In this document: positions 1-5,780 of the stretch, piece after piece
Position numbering within the stretch: the first letter of the stretch is position 1
Layout: every line of letters starts with the position of its first letter
DNA from: an uncultured Oscillospiraceae bacterium
GTDB taxonomy: Bacteria; Bacillota; Clostridia; Oscillospirales; Oscillospiraceae
Length of the DNA stretch: 5,831 nt
Direction of reading: 5' to 3'
NCBI GenBank assembly: GCA_934661135.1
Contig: CAKUJA010000114.1
Coordinates: 1 to 5,831, forward strand
Position numbers and translations under genes: made by a program
Notes under the pieces: model-generated
Database searches by the model: none
Seen by the model: the letters and a program-made list of their open reading frames with translations, nothing else
What the model was told of the DNA's origin: nothing

Positions 1-923
1 TTGTAGCCGGCAGCCTCCAGAGCGGAGATTGCGCCTTCAGCCATGTTATCGTTGTTGCAGATAACCAGCTCGATCATGTTGCCGTTGGCCTCGTTGTACT
101 GGGAGAGGTTGGTGTTCATGTAGTCCAGAGCAGCCTGTGCGGACCATGCGCCGCCGAGGTCAACCTGATACTTTGCGGAGTTGGAAGCGTCGAAGTATTC
201 CAGAGCCGGCTTGCCAGCCTCGGTCAGGACAGCGTCAGCGTCCTCGACACCGTACTGGGTGCGGTAGATCGCTTCCACGTTGGCCTCGTCGCCCTTGAAC
301 ATGGCGTAGGAAATCTTGCCGTCGCCGTTCAGGTCAACTTCGTCCCAATGTGCCAGCAGGTATTCGCCAACCATCTTGCCCTGCAGATGACCGGCTTCCG
401 GAGCATCGGTGCCGATGAAGCAGATGTTGGTGTTTGCGTTCAGAACAGTGCCTTCCTCGCCGTCAGCCTCGATCGCACGGTTGAAGAAGATCACCGGGGT
501 GCCGTTGGCCAAGGAGATGATCTCGTTGGCAACGTCCGGGGAACCGGAGGTGACCATGTTGACAACCAGCAGGTTGTAGCCGTCGGTGACAGCGGTCTGG
601 ATCTGCTCGTTCTGCGTGGTCTGGTTGTTGTTGCCGTCGAAGTTGTTGTAGCTCACGCCCAGCTTGTCGAGCTCTGCGTCGAGCGCGGTACGGACGCTTG
701 CGATGTAGGTATCGGCGAACGTGTAGTAGAACACGCCAACCTTCAGCTCGGAAGCTTCCGCGCTGGTGTCGGTGGTGTCGGTGGTTTCGGTGGTTTCGGT
801 GGTGTCAGCCGGCGTAGTGGTCTGGGTGTCGTCGGTCGACGGAGTCTCGGTAGTCTTGCTGGCGCAGGCGACCATGGCGACGACCATGACGAGCGCAAGC
901 AGCAATGCAAGGATCTTTTTCAT
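1..923 (-). CDS. mglB: MglB-type galactose/glucose-binding lipoprotein of a sugar ABC importer (3' end outside window)
   Basis: This is the extracellular sugar-binding component of an Mgl-type ABC importer, which captures a monosaccharide and hands it to the MglC permease. Only 307 codons are present; by comparison with E. coli MglB about 80-90 C-terminal residues are missing. It starts at ATG 923 behind GGAGGA seven bases upstream. The order is a lipoprotein signal peptide (Cys20 after MVA), a Thr/Asp/Glu-rich linker (about residues 23-58), then a type I periplasmic-binding fold. The MglB-specific calcium loop is visible as DLNGDGKIS (residues 197-205), and its distant ligand Glu285 is kept in IELVICNND. 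Putative sugar contacts, aligned from memory to E. coli MglB, are Asp71, Tyr73, Asn148, Arg221, Trp260 and Asn291. Two contacts differ: Asn215 for His152 and Glu217 for Asp154, so the exact sugar is uncertain. Codon use is strongly biased (GAC, AAC, TTC, GGC), suggesting high expression. It is preceded by its own candidate promoter, separate from the upstream sensory operon. Confidence 0.93.
   Translation of the reverse strand, partial: MKKILALLLALVMVVAMVACASKTTETPSTDDTQTTTPADTTETTETTDTTDTSAEASELKVGVFYYTFADTYIASVRTALDAELDKLGVSYNNFDGNNNQTTQNEQIQTAVTDGYNLLVVNMVTSGSPDVANEIISLANGTPVIFFNRAIEADGEEGTVLNANTNICFIGTDAPEAGHLQGKMVGEYLLAHWDEVDLNGDGKISYAMFKGDEANVEAIYRTQYGVEDADAVLTEAGKPALEYFDASNSAKYQVDLGGAWSAQAALDYMNTNLSQYNEANGNMIELVICNNDNMAEGAISALEAAGY
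765..809 (-). repeat. Five tandem 9-base repeats encoding the Thr-rich linker of MglB
   Basis: Five consecutive 9-mers on the plus strand (GGTGTCGGT twice, GGTTTCGGT twice, then GGTGTCAGC) encode the alternating Thr-Asp-Thr and Thr-Glu-Thr stretch between the lipidated cysteine and the sugar-binding fold. The repeat is in frame (three codons per unit), so gain or loss of units would only change linker length. Such flexible Thr/acidic tethers are common in Gram-positive binding lipoproteins. Confidence 0.85.
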
Positions 924-930
924 TGCTTTT

Positions 931-936
931 TCCTCC
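931..936 (-). promoter_or_regulatory. Ribosome binding site of mglB
   Basis: GGAGGA lies seven bases before the ATG at 923 on the minus strand, inside an A-rich leader. It fixes the start of the binding protein immediately before the MKKILALLLA signal peptide. Confidence 0.9.
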
Positions 937-982
937 AAAGTTATTTTTTACAGACGCACCTGTCCGGCTTGCCTGTGACTAT

Positions 983-1011
983 ATTCTATCAGATCCCGAA
1001 AAAAGTCCCAG
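983..1011 (-). promoter_or_regulatory. Candidate promoter of mglB
   Basis: On the minus strand a -10-like TAGAAT (983-988) is separated by 17 bases from a weak -35-like CTGGGA (1006-1011, three of six matches to consensus). Transcription would start about 50 bases before the mglB ribosome site. The weak -35 fits an activator-dependent promoter, and one copy of an 11-base direct repeat overlaps it. The assignment is by eye and the -35 is poor. Confidence 0.45.
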
Positions 1012-1073
1012 TTGTTTTTCCACGCGGATTTTCTGAATATTTTTTGAGGGCATCAAAAAATTCATTTGTTTTT
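1009..1073 (-). promoter_or_regulatory. Operator-like region upstream of mglB: direct repeat plus central palindrome
   Basis: On the minus strand the 11-mers AAAAACAAATG (1063-1073) and AAAAACAACTG (1009-1019) form a direct repeat with one mismatch, their starts 54 bases apart, roughly five helical turns. Between them is a perfect inverted repeat with 9-base arms, ATTTTTTGA (1039-1047) and TCAAAAAAT (1053-1061), around GGGCA. AraC-family regulators such as the neighbouring response regulator typically bind direct repeats, with one half-site near or overlapping the -35, which the 1009-1019 copy does. Binding here is inference; the region is AT-rich, so chance matches are possible. Confidence 0.4.
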
Positions 1074-1087
1074 TGTTGATATTGCAC

Positions 1088-1121
1088 AAAACCCCGGTGT
1101 ATTTTCAAAACGCACCGGGGT
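1088..1121 (-). terminator. Intrinsic terminator of the sensory operon
   Basis: Arms ACCCCGGTG (1091-1099) and CACCGGGGT (1113-1121) form a perfect 9-base-pair GC-rich stem with a 13-base loop. On the minus strand the stem is followed by TTTTGTG, a short U tract. It begins only a few bases after the TGA stop at 1129-1131 of the binding-lipoprotein gene. It therefore separates the RR-HK-SBP operon from mglB, which must have its own promoter or depend on readthrough. Confidence 0.8.
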
Positions 1122-1128
1122 CTGTCGC

Positions 1129-2097
1129 TCAGCCAAAGGAAAACAGTGCCTTTTGGCTCTCCATCGTGAACATATTCTCCTTTGTCACAATTGTCGTCGC
1201 CGTATCAACCATGGTTTCAGCGTCAAAATGTGCTCCCTGAAGCACTTCCCACGCTTTCTCCACGCCCAAATATCCCATTGCATAGGGATTCTGCACCACC
1301 AGTGCCGAAACCGCACCGGTTTGCAGCAGCTCGATGCAGCGCACGTTCGTGTCGAATGCGATCGCGTGTACCTTTCCGGTCAGCCCCAGCGTATTGACCG
1401 CCTGCGCCACGCCGACGGCCAGCGGCTCGTTGAATCCGACAAGCACGTTGATCTCCGGGTGATCCTGAATCAGCTTTTCCGCCGCCGTGCGCGCCTTGCG
1501 TGCGTTTGTCTCCACGTTCACCGTGTAGATCCCCTTCACGCGCGCGTCGCCCATCAACACCTCGCGAAACCCCTTCTCCCGCTCCTGGCAGTTCTGCGTC
1601 TCGGCATAGCAGTTGACAATGCCGACCACAATGCTATCCAGCGCCGTGTCCAGCGCGGCTTCGCCGCTGATCCGCCCTGCCTCTACATTGTCCGTTCCAA
1701 TCCGAATCGACACGCCGTCCGAGTCCACGTCGCTGTCGATCACAATCACGCGTACCCCCGCCGCAATCGCCTCGTCGATCGCCTGTGCATTTTCGGTGTA
1801 GCTGATCGCGGAGTAGACAATCGCATCCGCGCCCTCCGCTGTTGCCTGACGGATGTAGTCGTTCTGCATCTCAAAGTCGTCCTCCGTCTCCGGGCCGAGG
1901 ATCGTCAGATCCACATTGTATTCCGACTTCGCGGTGTTCGCCCCGGCGAAAACCGTCTTCCAGAATTCCGTCCTGGTCGACTTTGAGATCAGATACACGC
2001 GATACGGCGCATTCGTTGTGTGCGCCGGCGCGCAGCCGGAGCAGCCTAACAGCACCGCCGCCAGCAGCGCCGCTGCCCATCGCTTAATGCTTCTCAT
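1129..2097 (-). CDS. Sugar-binding lipoprotein of the RbsB/Peripla_BP_4 family, probable sensory partner of the adjacent kinase
   Basis: A 322-residue lipoprotein with a type I sugar-binding fold. The signal peptide has charged RSIKR, a hydrophobic stretch and lipobox LLGC (Cys19), tethering it outside the membrane. Positions aligned from memory to E. coli RbsB keep several ligand residues: aromatic pair Phe45-Trp46, Asp121, Arg173, Asn223, Phe248-Asp249 and Gln269. Asn13 and Arg90 of RbsB are replaced by Thr43 and Ser122, so the ligand is probably a related monosaccharide but not clearly ribose. There is no calcium loop, unlike the neighbouring MglB. An in-frame ATG at 2166 gives an Arg/Cys-rich extension without ribosome site; ATG 2097 has GAGGAGG six bases upstream and starts the signal peptide directly. 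It overlaps the kinase gene by 14 bases and no permease or ATPase accompanies it, so a sensing role, as for XylFII with LytS in clostridia, is more likely than transport. It could instead serve a distant transporter. Confidence 0.88.
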   Translation of the reverse strand: MRSIKRWAAALLAAVLLGCSGCAPAHTTNAPYRVYLISKSTRTEFWKTVFAGANTAKSEYNVDLTILGPETEDDFEMQNDYIRQATAEGADAIVYSAISYTENAQAIDEAIAAGVRVIVIDSDVDSDGVSIRIGTDNVEAGRISGEAALDTALDSIVVGIVNCYAETQNCQEREKGFREVLMGDARVKGIYTVNVETNARKARTAAEKLIQDHPEINVLVGFNEPLAVGVAQAVNTLGLTGKVHAIAFDTNVRCIELLQTGAVSALVVQNPYAMGYLGVEKAWEVLQGAHFDAETMVDTATTIVTKENMFTMESQKALFSFG

Positions 2098-3796
2098 ACT
2101 CCGCCTCCTCGCGCACCTTCGGCATCCGCACATAGACCCGCGTCCCCTCGTCCGGAACGCTTTCAATCGTAATGCCGTATTTCTCGCCGAACCAGATTTT
2201 CAGCCGGTCGTTGACATTTTTGATCCCGATCCCCGACTTTCCGTCCGCCCTCCGCTGGAAGATCGCTTCGATCTGCTCCGGCTCCATGCCCACGCCGTTG
2301 TCCTCCACGCAGAACACAATATCCTCGCCGTCGCTGTGGACGCGGATGTCGATGTGTCCCTCGTCCACCAAGCCGTTGACGCCGTGGTTGATCGCGTTTT
2401 CAATGATCGGCTGGAGCGTAATCTTGTTGCAAAGATACTCCATGCAGTCCTCCTCCACATCAAATTCGTAAGAAAACTGCTCCTTGTACCGCACACTCTG
2501 AATTTGCAAATAGCTCTGCGCGTGCTGCACCTCGCTGCGAATCGGAATCAGCTCATGCCCCCTGCTGATGCTGATACGGAACAGCCGCGCCAGCGCGTTG
2601 ACCATCACCACTGCCTCGGCGTTCTTTCCCTGCTCACACATCCACGAAATCGAGTCGAGCGTATTGTAGAGAAAATGCGGATTGATCTGTGCCTGCAACG
2701 CCTTAAGCTCCGTCTTGCGCAGGTTGATCTCCTCCTCGCGCACGGTCGCCATCAATCGCTGCACCTTTTTCACCATGTGCTCAAACGACACCGAGAGATT
2801 CTGCACCTCGCGCACACCGGTCACCGGCTCATACGTAAAGTTGTCCGCCGACTGCTCAAACCGCCGCATCGCCAAAATCAGCTCGTGAATCGGACTCGAC
2901 AGCACCCGTGAGAGCACCAGGCTCATCATCAGCGCCGCCGCCAGCACCAGCACCGTTGTCACCACGGAAATCCGCGTAATCTCCCGCAGTCCGTCCGTGA
3001 TAAGCTCCTGCACCGAGCTCACGCCCACCACGCGCCAGTCTCCGCCGTCCAGCGTTTGCACGGTGTAGATCACGTTGCCCTCAACATATGTTCCGTCTGG
3101 CAGAGATGCGGTCAGCGCCGTATTTTCCGTTTTCAGCGCCGAATAGATGAGCTGCTGCTGCGGATGGTACACGAGATTCCCCGCAGTGTCCTGTAAAAAG
3201 CAATACCCGCGCTGCCCCAGGCCGACGCCGCTGATGTACGTTGAGATATTGCTGCAATTGATGTCCACCGCAACCCACCGTTCGCCCATCCCCGTCCGGA
3301 TCGGCGAAATGATCGTCACCACCCATGGATAATACGTCCGGAAAATCGACATCACGTGCGGTGCCGACACATAGCCGTCCGCATAGCTGTCCATTTTCTC
3401 CGGTTCAAACGACAGATTCTTCAAAATTTCCTCCCGAACCGTGTGCCCGAGGCTGTAACAGTTCAGCAGTTCCCCCGTCTCGTCGTAGGTCGTCACCGCC
3501 ACAACGTCCGGCCGAATCTCCAAAAACGTCTCAAACCGGTTCTCCCGCTGCTCCGCGGGGTAAGCCAAATATTCCGTCAGCAGTCCGACCGCGTCGTTCA
3601 TATCCTCCAGATACTCGTTCATCGTGCTGCTCACCTGCGCAATGGCCTGCCGGCTCGTCGTCTGCGCGTTCTGCACAAGCGTCTGCCGGTAGGTCTGTAA
3701 GAACACCAGATTTGCGCACAGCAGCACCACAACCGCCACCGTTGCCAGCGAGAGCACCATGATGAGGTTCATGCTCACAGCCCTTTTCTGCTTCAT
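2084..3796 (-). CDS. YesM-type membrane sensor histidine kinase
   Basis: A 570-residue kinase of the LytS/YehU/YesM group. Transmembrane segment 1 (about residues 10-33) and segment 2 (about 276-297) flank a 240-residue extracellular domain. That domain resembles dCache, with the typical RGYCFLQDTAGNLVYHP-like turn (196-212). A HAMP linker follows (about 298-350), then the His_kinase module with phosphoacceptor His374 in QINPHFLYNTLD. The HATPase domain has an N box LQPIIENAINHG (Asn467), G1 box VEDNGVGM (Asp499, Gly501, Gly503) and G2 box SGIGIKNVNDRL (521-532). All expected catalytic motifs are present and the length is usual for YesM. The chosen ATG 3796 overlaps the regulator's stop as ATGA, with AGAGG seven bases upstream; the longer in-frame start at 3901 lies inside the regulator gene and gives a non-membrane extension. 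It should phosphorylate the adjacent response regulator. The stimulus may come directly or through the downstream binding lipoprotein. Confidence 0.95.
   Translation of the reverse strand: MKQKRAVSMNLIMVLSLATVAVVVLLCANLVFLQTYRQTLVQNAQTTSRQAIAQVSSTMNEYLEDMNDAVGLLTEYLAYPAEQRENRFETFLEIRPDVVAVTTYDETGELLNCYSLGHTVREEILKNLSFEPEKMDSYADGYVSAPHVMSIFRTYYPWVVTIISPIRTGMGERWVAVDINCSNISTYISGVGLGQRGYCFLQDTAGNLVYHPQQQLIYSALKTENTALTASLPDGTYVEGNVIYTVQTLDGGDWRVVGVSSVQELITDGLREITRISVVTTVLVLAAALMMSLVLSRVLSSPIHELILAMRRFEQSADNFTYEPVTGVREVQNLSVSFEHMVKKVQRLMATVREEEINLRKTELKALQAQINPHFLYNTLDSISWMCEQGKNAEAVVMVNALARLFRISISRGHELIPIRSEVQHAQSYLQIQSVRYKEQFSYEFDVEEDCMEYLCNKITLQPIIENAINHGVNGLVDEGHIDIRVHSDGEDIVFCVEDNGVGMEPEQIEAIFQRRADGKSGIGIKNVNDRLKIWFGEKYGITIESVPDEGTRVYVRMPKVREEAEYEKH
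2104..2110 (-). promoter_or_regulatory. Ribosome binding site of the sensory binding lipoprotein
   Basis: GAGGAGG lies six bases before ATG 2097 and inside the 3' end of the kinase gene. It decides the start in favour of 2097 over the in-frame ATG at 2166, and implies coupled translation of kinase and binding protein. Confidence 0.88.
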
Positions 3797-5013
3797 CCCT
3801 CCGCCTCTTTTCGCTCGTTCTGGCTGCGCATCCGCGCCGGGGACACGCCGTAGTATTTCTTGAAGCAGTAGCCGAAATAGCTCTGGTCGCTGTATCCGCA
3901 CCGCCGTGCAACATCCGCAATGCGGCTCGTCCCGCTTGTCAGCAGCTTCAGCGCCACATCCATGCGCTTTTTAATCAGCAGATTCATAAACGTGTCGCCC
4001 GCGTACCGCTTGATGTTCGCGCCGAGATAGCTTGCGCTGATGTGCAGCCGCTCGCTCACCGATTGCAGCGTCAGCTCCTCGTCCATATAGTCTTTTTCAA
4101 TGATCTTGATCGCGCGCGCGCAGAGCATGGCCATGTCGTCCCAGCCGCCGGCCGCGTAGAGTCCATGCCCGCGCTCTGCAAGCTGCAACGCCTCCATCGC
4201 CTCCAAATACGCCGCGTGGCACTCCGCCGGCGACGGAAATTCCTTGCTCAGTCCGATCTTGGCCTCTGTCCCCCATGTCCGGCGCACAGCCTGCCCCAGC
4301 TCATCGAGCAGCGGGTAGATCTGTCCAAAGCCGTTTTTGCTCCCCAACAGCACAATCACCCGGTCGCCCGAGCAGAAGCCGCAGCAGCAGTAGGCGCGCG
4401 AAAAAATGCGCTCTGCCATGCTCAGCAGCGCGTGCTCTGCCGCAGGCATCCGCAATGCCGCAACCATAATGGTGTCCTCTGCCGCAAGCTCTACCCCAAG
4501 CTGGCGCAGCTTCGCCATACTCTGCCCCGCATGATCCCGCAAATAATCATCCAGCAGCATCGTCGCCGCAACAAGCTGCCGCTCCTCTGCCCCATCCGAC
4601 CGCAGCGTCAGGTCTCTCAGCCGCTTTACAATCTTCCCATGGATCTTCCGCAGCTCCTCTGTCAGCTCCGCCATACTGATTGGCTTGAGCAGATAGGCTA
4701 CGATCTCCTCCTCAATCCCCTGCTTGGCATATTCAAAATCGTCATAGCCGCTTAAAAACGCAACCTGCAAAAGCGGCTGTACCGCTTTCGCCTGCTTTGC
4801 CAGCGCCGTGCCGGAAATAAACGGCATCCGAATGTCCGTCAATAAGAAGTCTGGCTGTAATTCCTCCACAAGCTGCAACGCGTCCAGTCCGTTCCCGGCC
4901 TTTCCTACCAGCCGAAAGCCGATGCTCTGCCAATCGATCAACTGGCAGACTGCACCGAGCAGCTCCGGCTCGTCGTCCGCTACAAGGACTGTCAATTCCT
5001 GTATCTGTTCCAT
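3793..5013 (-). CDS. YesN-type response regulator (receiver domain plus AraC-type DNA-binding domain)
   Basis: A 406-residue cytoplasmic transcription factor and first gene of the sensory operon. The receiver domain (about residues 6-125) has acidic pair Asp13-Asp14, phosphoacceptor Asp60 in LLTDIRMP, switch Ser88 in LSGYDDFEYA and Lys110 in LLKP. A middle region (about 140-290) of the kind found in YesN-like regulators joins it to an AraC/XylS double helix-turn-helix (about 300-396). That domain carries LQSVSERLHISASYLGANIKR and the signature IADVARRCGYSDQSYF with FKKYYGVSPARMR. The middle region contains an unusual cysteine cluster, YCCCGFC (208-214). ATG 5013 is chosen over the in-frame ATG at 5055 because GGAGGG lies six bases upstream and the protein then begins shortly before the first receiver strand. 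Its stop overlaps the kinase start by four bases. The likely target is the mglB promoter region, by proximity; autoregulation is also possible. Confidence 0.95.
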   Translation of the reverse strand: MEQIQELTVLVADDEPELLGAVCQLIDWQSIGFRLVGKAGNGLDALQLVEELQPDFLLTDIRMPFISGTALAKQAKAVQPLLQVAFLSGYDDFEYAKQGIEEEIVAYLLKPISMAELTEELRKIHGKIVKRLRDLTLRSDGAEERQLVAATMLLDDYLRDHAGQSMAKLRQLGVELAAEDTIMVAALRMPAAEHALLSMAERIFSRAYCCCGFCSGDRVIVLLGSKNGFGQIYPLLDELGQAVRRTWGTEAKIGLSKEFPSPAECHAAYLEAMEALQLAERGHGLYAAGGWDDMAMLCARAIKIIEKDYMDEELTLQSVSERLHISASYLGANIKRYAGDTFMNLLIKKRMDVALKLLTSGTSRIADVARRCGYSDQSYFGYCFKKYYGVSPARMRSQNERKEAEG

Positions 5014-5019
5014 GCTTCG

Positions 5020-5025
5020 CCCTCC
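5020..5025 (-). promoter_or_regulatory. Ribosome binding site of the response regulator
   Basis: GGAGGG sits six bases before ATG 5013 and selects it over the in-frame ATG at 5055. An out-of-frame ATG at 5030 lies just before the site and has no ribosome site of its own. Confidence 0.85.
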
Positions 5026-5078
5026 GTCATGTTCGCGCTCTCGGGTTTGCCGCACTCCGCAGCCATGATTATATATGT

Positions 5079-5107
5079 ATTATATGGGATTTCCCCGCAA
5101 AACACAA
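5079..5107 (-). promoter_or_regulatory. Promoter of the RR-HK-SBP operon
   Basis: On the minus strand a perfect TATAAT (5079-5084) is separated by 17 bases from TTGTGT (5102-5107), a half-consensus -35. Transcription would begin near 5072, giving a leader of about 60 bases before ATG 5013. A second TATAAT (5068-5073) overlaps the expected start region. The spacer contains a small inverted repeat, GGGA-AA-TCCC. It lies directly between the repeat-rich region and the operon. Confidence 0.65.
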
Positions 5108-5160
5108 GAACAACCATCCCCGCCGCGGACAAAGGCTTCCTCCGCCCCTGTCCGCCCTAT

Positions 5161-5300
5161 CCCCGCCGCAGCGGAATGCCTTCCCCTCCGGGGAAGGTGT
5201 CTGTGAAGCAGACGGATGAGGGTCTGGGAGCAGTTGCAATGCATCGTTACAACCTCCGATCTTCCGCCGCACCTGTAGGGGCGGGCGACCCTGTCCGCCC
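5161..5300. repeat. Long composite palindromic repeat, copy 1
   Basis: A unit of about 140 bases beginning CCCCGCCGCAGCGG and ending in a GTCCGCCC hairpin arm. It holds successive potential hairpins: CCTTCCCC/GGGGAAGG (5179-5186 and 5190-5197, loop TCC) and GTCTGT/GCAGAC (5199-5204 and 5208-5213, loop GAA, one G-U pair). It ends with the short hairpin element at 5275-5300, where this copy reads GGGCGGGC against GTCCGCCC. By eye it differs from copy 2 (5638-5776) at about ten positions. The loops and stems look like those of a dispersed intergenic REP or MITE-like family. Confidence 0.85.
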
Positions 5301-5303
5301 GTC

Positions 5304-5352
5304 CCTCCGATTTTCCGCCGCACCTTGTAGGGGCGGACGACCCTGTCCGCCC
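5304..5352. repeat. Partial tandem copy of the right half of the long repeat
   Basis: These 49 bases start CCTCCGATTTTCCGCCGC and closely repeat 5253-5300, separated from them by three bases. They end in the short hairpin element (5327-5352): GGGCGGAC, loop GACCCT, GTCCGCCC. The adjacent placement suggests a local tandem duplication of only the right-hand module. Confidence 0.82.
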
Positions 5353-5390
5353 GCTTCTTTCGGTTTCCTCCGCACCCAAAGGAACGCTTT

Positions 5391-5439
5391 TTGAACCCAT
5401 TCTTTTCTTTCTCTGCCAGAAAGAAAAGAACGGGTTCAA
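5391..5439. repeat. Inverted repeat with 22-base arms
   Basis: Left arm 5391-5412 begins TTGAACCC and continues as a TTCTTTTCTTTCT pyrimidine run. Right arm 5418-5439 is its reverse complement, ending GGGTTCAA, with one mismatch (A5399 opposite C5431) and a 5-base loop CTGCC. Neither strand has a U tract directly after the stem, so it does not look like an ordinary terminator. It is unrelated in sequence to the GC-rich modules on either side and may belong to a different small mobile or structural repeat family. Confidence 0.85.
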
Positions 5440-5537
5440 TCTCCCAAGAAAAGAAAGCGGGCACAGTGCCAACCGTTGTCCCAGAATTTTCTCAGAAAAT
5501 CTCAGCTTCAGCCGTCCGTCCCATCCATCCCTACCAC

Positions 5538-5573
5538 CCGAAAGGTCTCTGCGCTCTGCGCATCGCCTTTCGG
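5538..5573. repeat. Nested stem-loop
   Basis: Outer arms CCGAAAGG (5538-5545) and CCTTTCGG (5566-5573) pair perfectly. Inside, TGCGC (5550-5554) and GCGCA (5558-5562) pair around a TCT triloop, with a small internal loop (TCTC against TCG) between the stems. A run of seven T lies at 5601-5607, too far from the stem for a standard plus-strand terminator. Function unknown. Confidence 0.65.
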
Positions 5574-5607
5574 AGACACCTGCAATGTTCCCACCACGCC
5601 TTTTTTT

Positions 5608-5633
5608 GTAGGGGCGGACGACTCTGTCCGCCC
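5608..5633. repeat. Isolated 26-base hairpin element
   Basis: Copy of the short element: GTAG, then stem GGGCGGAC, loop GACTCT, stem GTCCGCCC. Other copies are at 5275-5300, 5327-5352 and 5752-5776. It is joined by AAAT to long repeat 2 on its right. The same junction (CGCCC, then AAAT, then CCCCGCCGCAGCGG) recurs at 5772-5794, so hairpin and long unit form one repeating block. Confidence 0.85.
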
Positions 5634-5637
5634 AAAT

Positions 5638-5776
5638 CCCCGCCGCAGCGGATTGCCTTCCCCTCCGGGGAAGGTGTCTGCGAAGCAGACGGATGAGGGT
5701 CTGGGAGCAGTTTCAGTGCATCGGTACAACCTCCGATCTTCCCCCGCACCCGTAGGGCGGACGACTCTGTCCGCCC
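5638..5776. repeat. Long composite palindromic repeat, copy 2
   Basis: Same architecture as copy 1: CCGC/GCGG start, CCTTCCCC/GGGGAAGG hairpin, then GTCTGC-GAA-GCAGAC, which pairs perfectly where copy 1 has a G-U wobble. It then runs through GGATGAGGGTCTGGGAGCAG to a final hairpin at 5752-5776, which has lost one G relative to the other copies. Stem pairing is kept despite scattered substitutions. Confidence 0.87.
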
Positions 5777-5780
5777 AAAT

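Noticed and set aside
348..1079. Open frame of 243 codons on the plus strand opposite mglB
   Set aside because: It is antisense to a clear binding-protein gene, has Val/Gly-rich low-complexity sequence produced by the linker repeat, and has no supporting features.
2098..2166. N-terminal extension of the binding lipoprotein from ATG 2166
   Set aside because: It would put an Arg/Cys-rich segment ahead of a well-formed lipoprotein signal peptide; the GAGGAGG site supports ATG 2097.
1066..2911. Long plus-strand open frames opposite the binding lipoprotein and kinase genes
   Set aside because: They mirror the coding strand's codon bias, are rich in His, Arg and Leu, show no family motifs, and overlap genes with complete conserved motifs.
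3797..3901. N-terminal extension of the kinase from an upstream in-frame ATG
   Set aside because: The extension lies within the regulator's AraC domain coding sequence, lacks a membrane or signal character, and ATG 3796 has a ribosome site and the common ATGA overlap.
4042..4755. Plus-strand open frame of 237 codons opposite the response regulator
   Set aside because: Composition is Gln/His/Arg/Leu-rich shadow sequence, and the opposite strand holds intact receiver and AraC motifs.
5069..5472. Two overlapping minus-strand frames of about 130 codons upstream of the operon
   Set aside because: They read through the repeated palindromes and the operon promoter, the translations repeat themselves in different frames, and there is no credible protein family signal.
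5538..5607. Plus-strand intrinsic terminator
   Set aside because: The T run is 27 bases beyond the stem, so the two do not form a standard terminator, and no plus-strand gene precedes it.
5391..5749. Short open frames on both strands in the right-hand repeat region
   Set aside because: They consist mainly of repeat sequence and the large inverted repeat, with Pro/Arg/Cys-rich translations.
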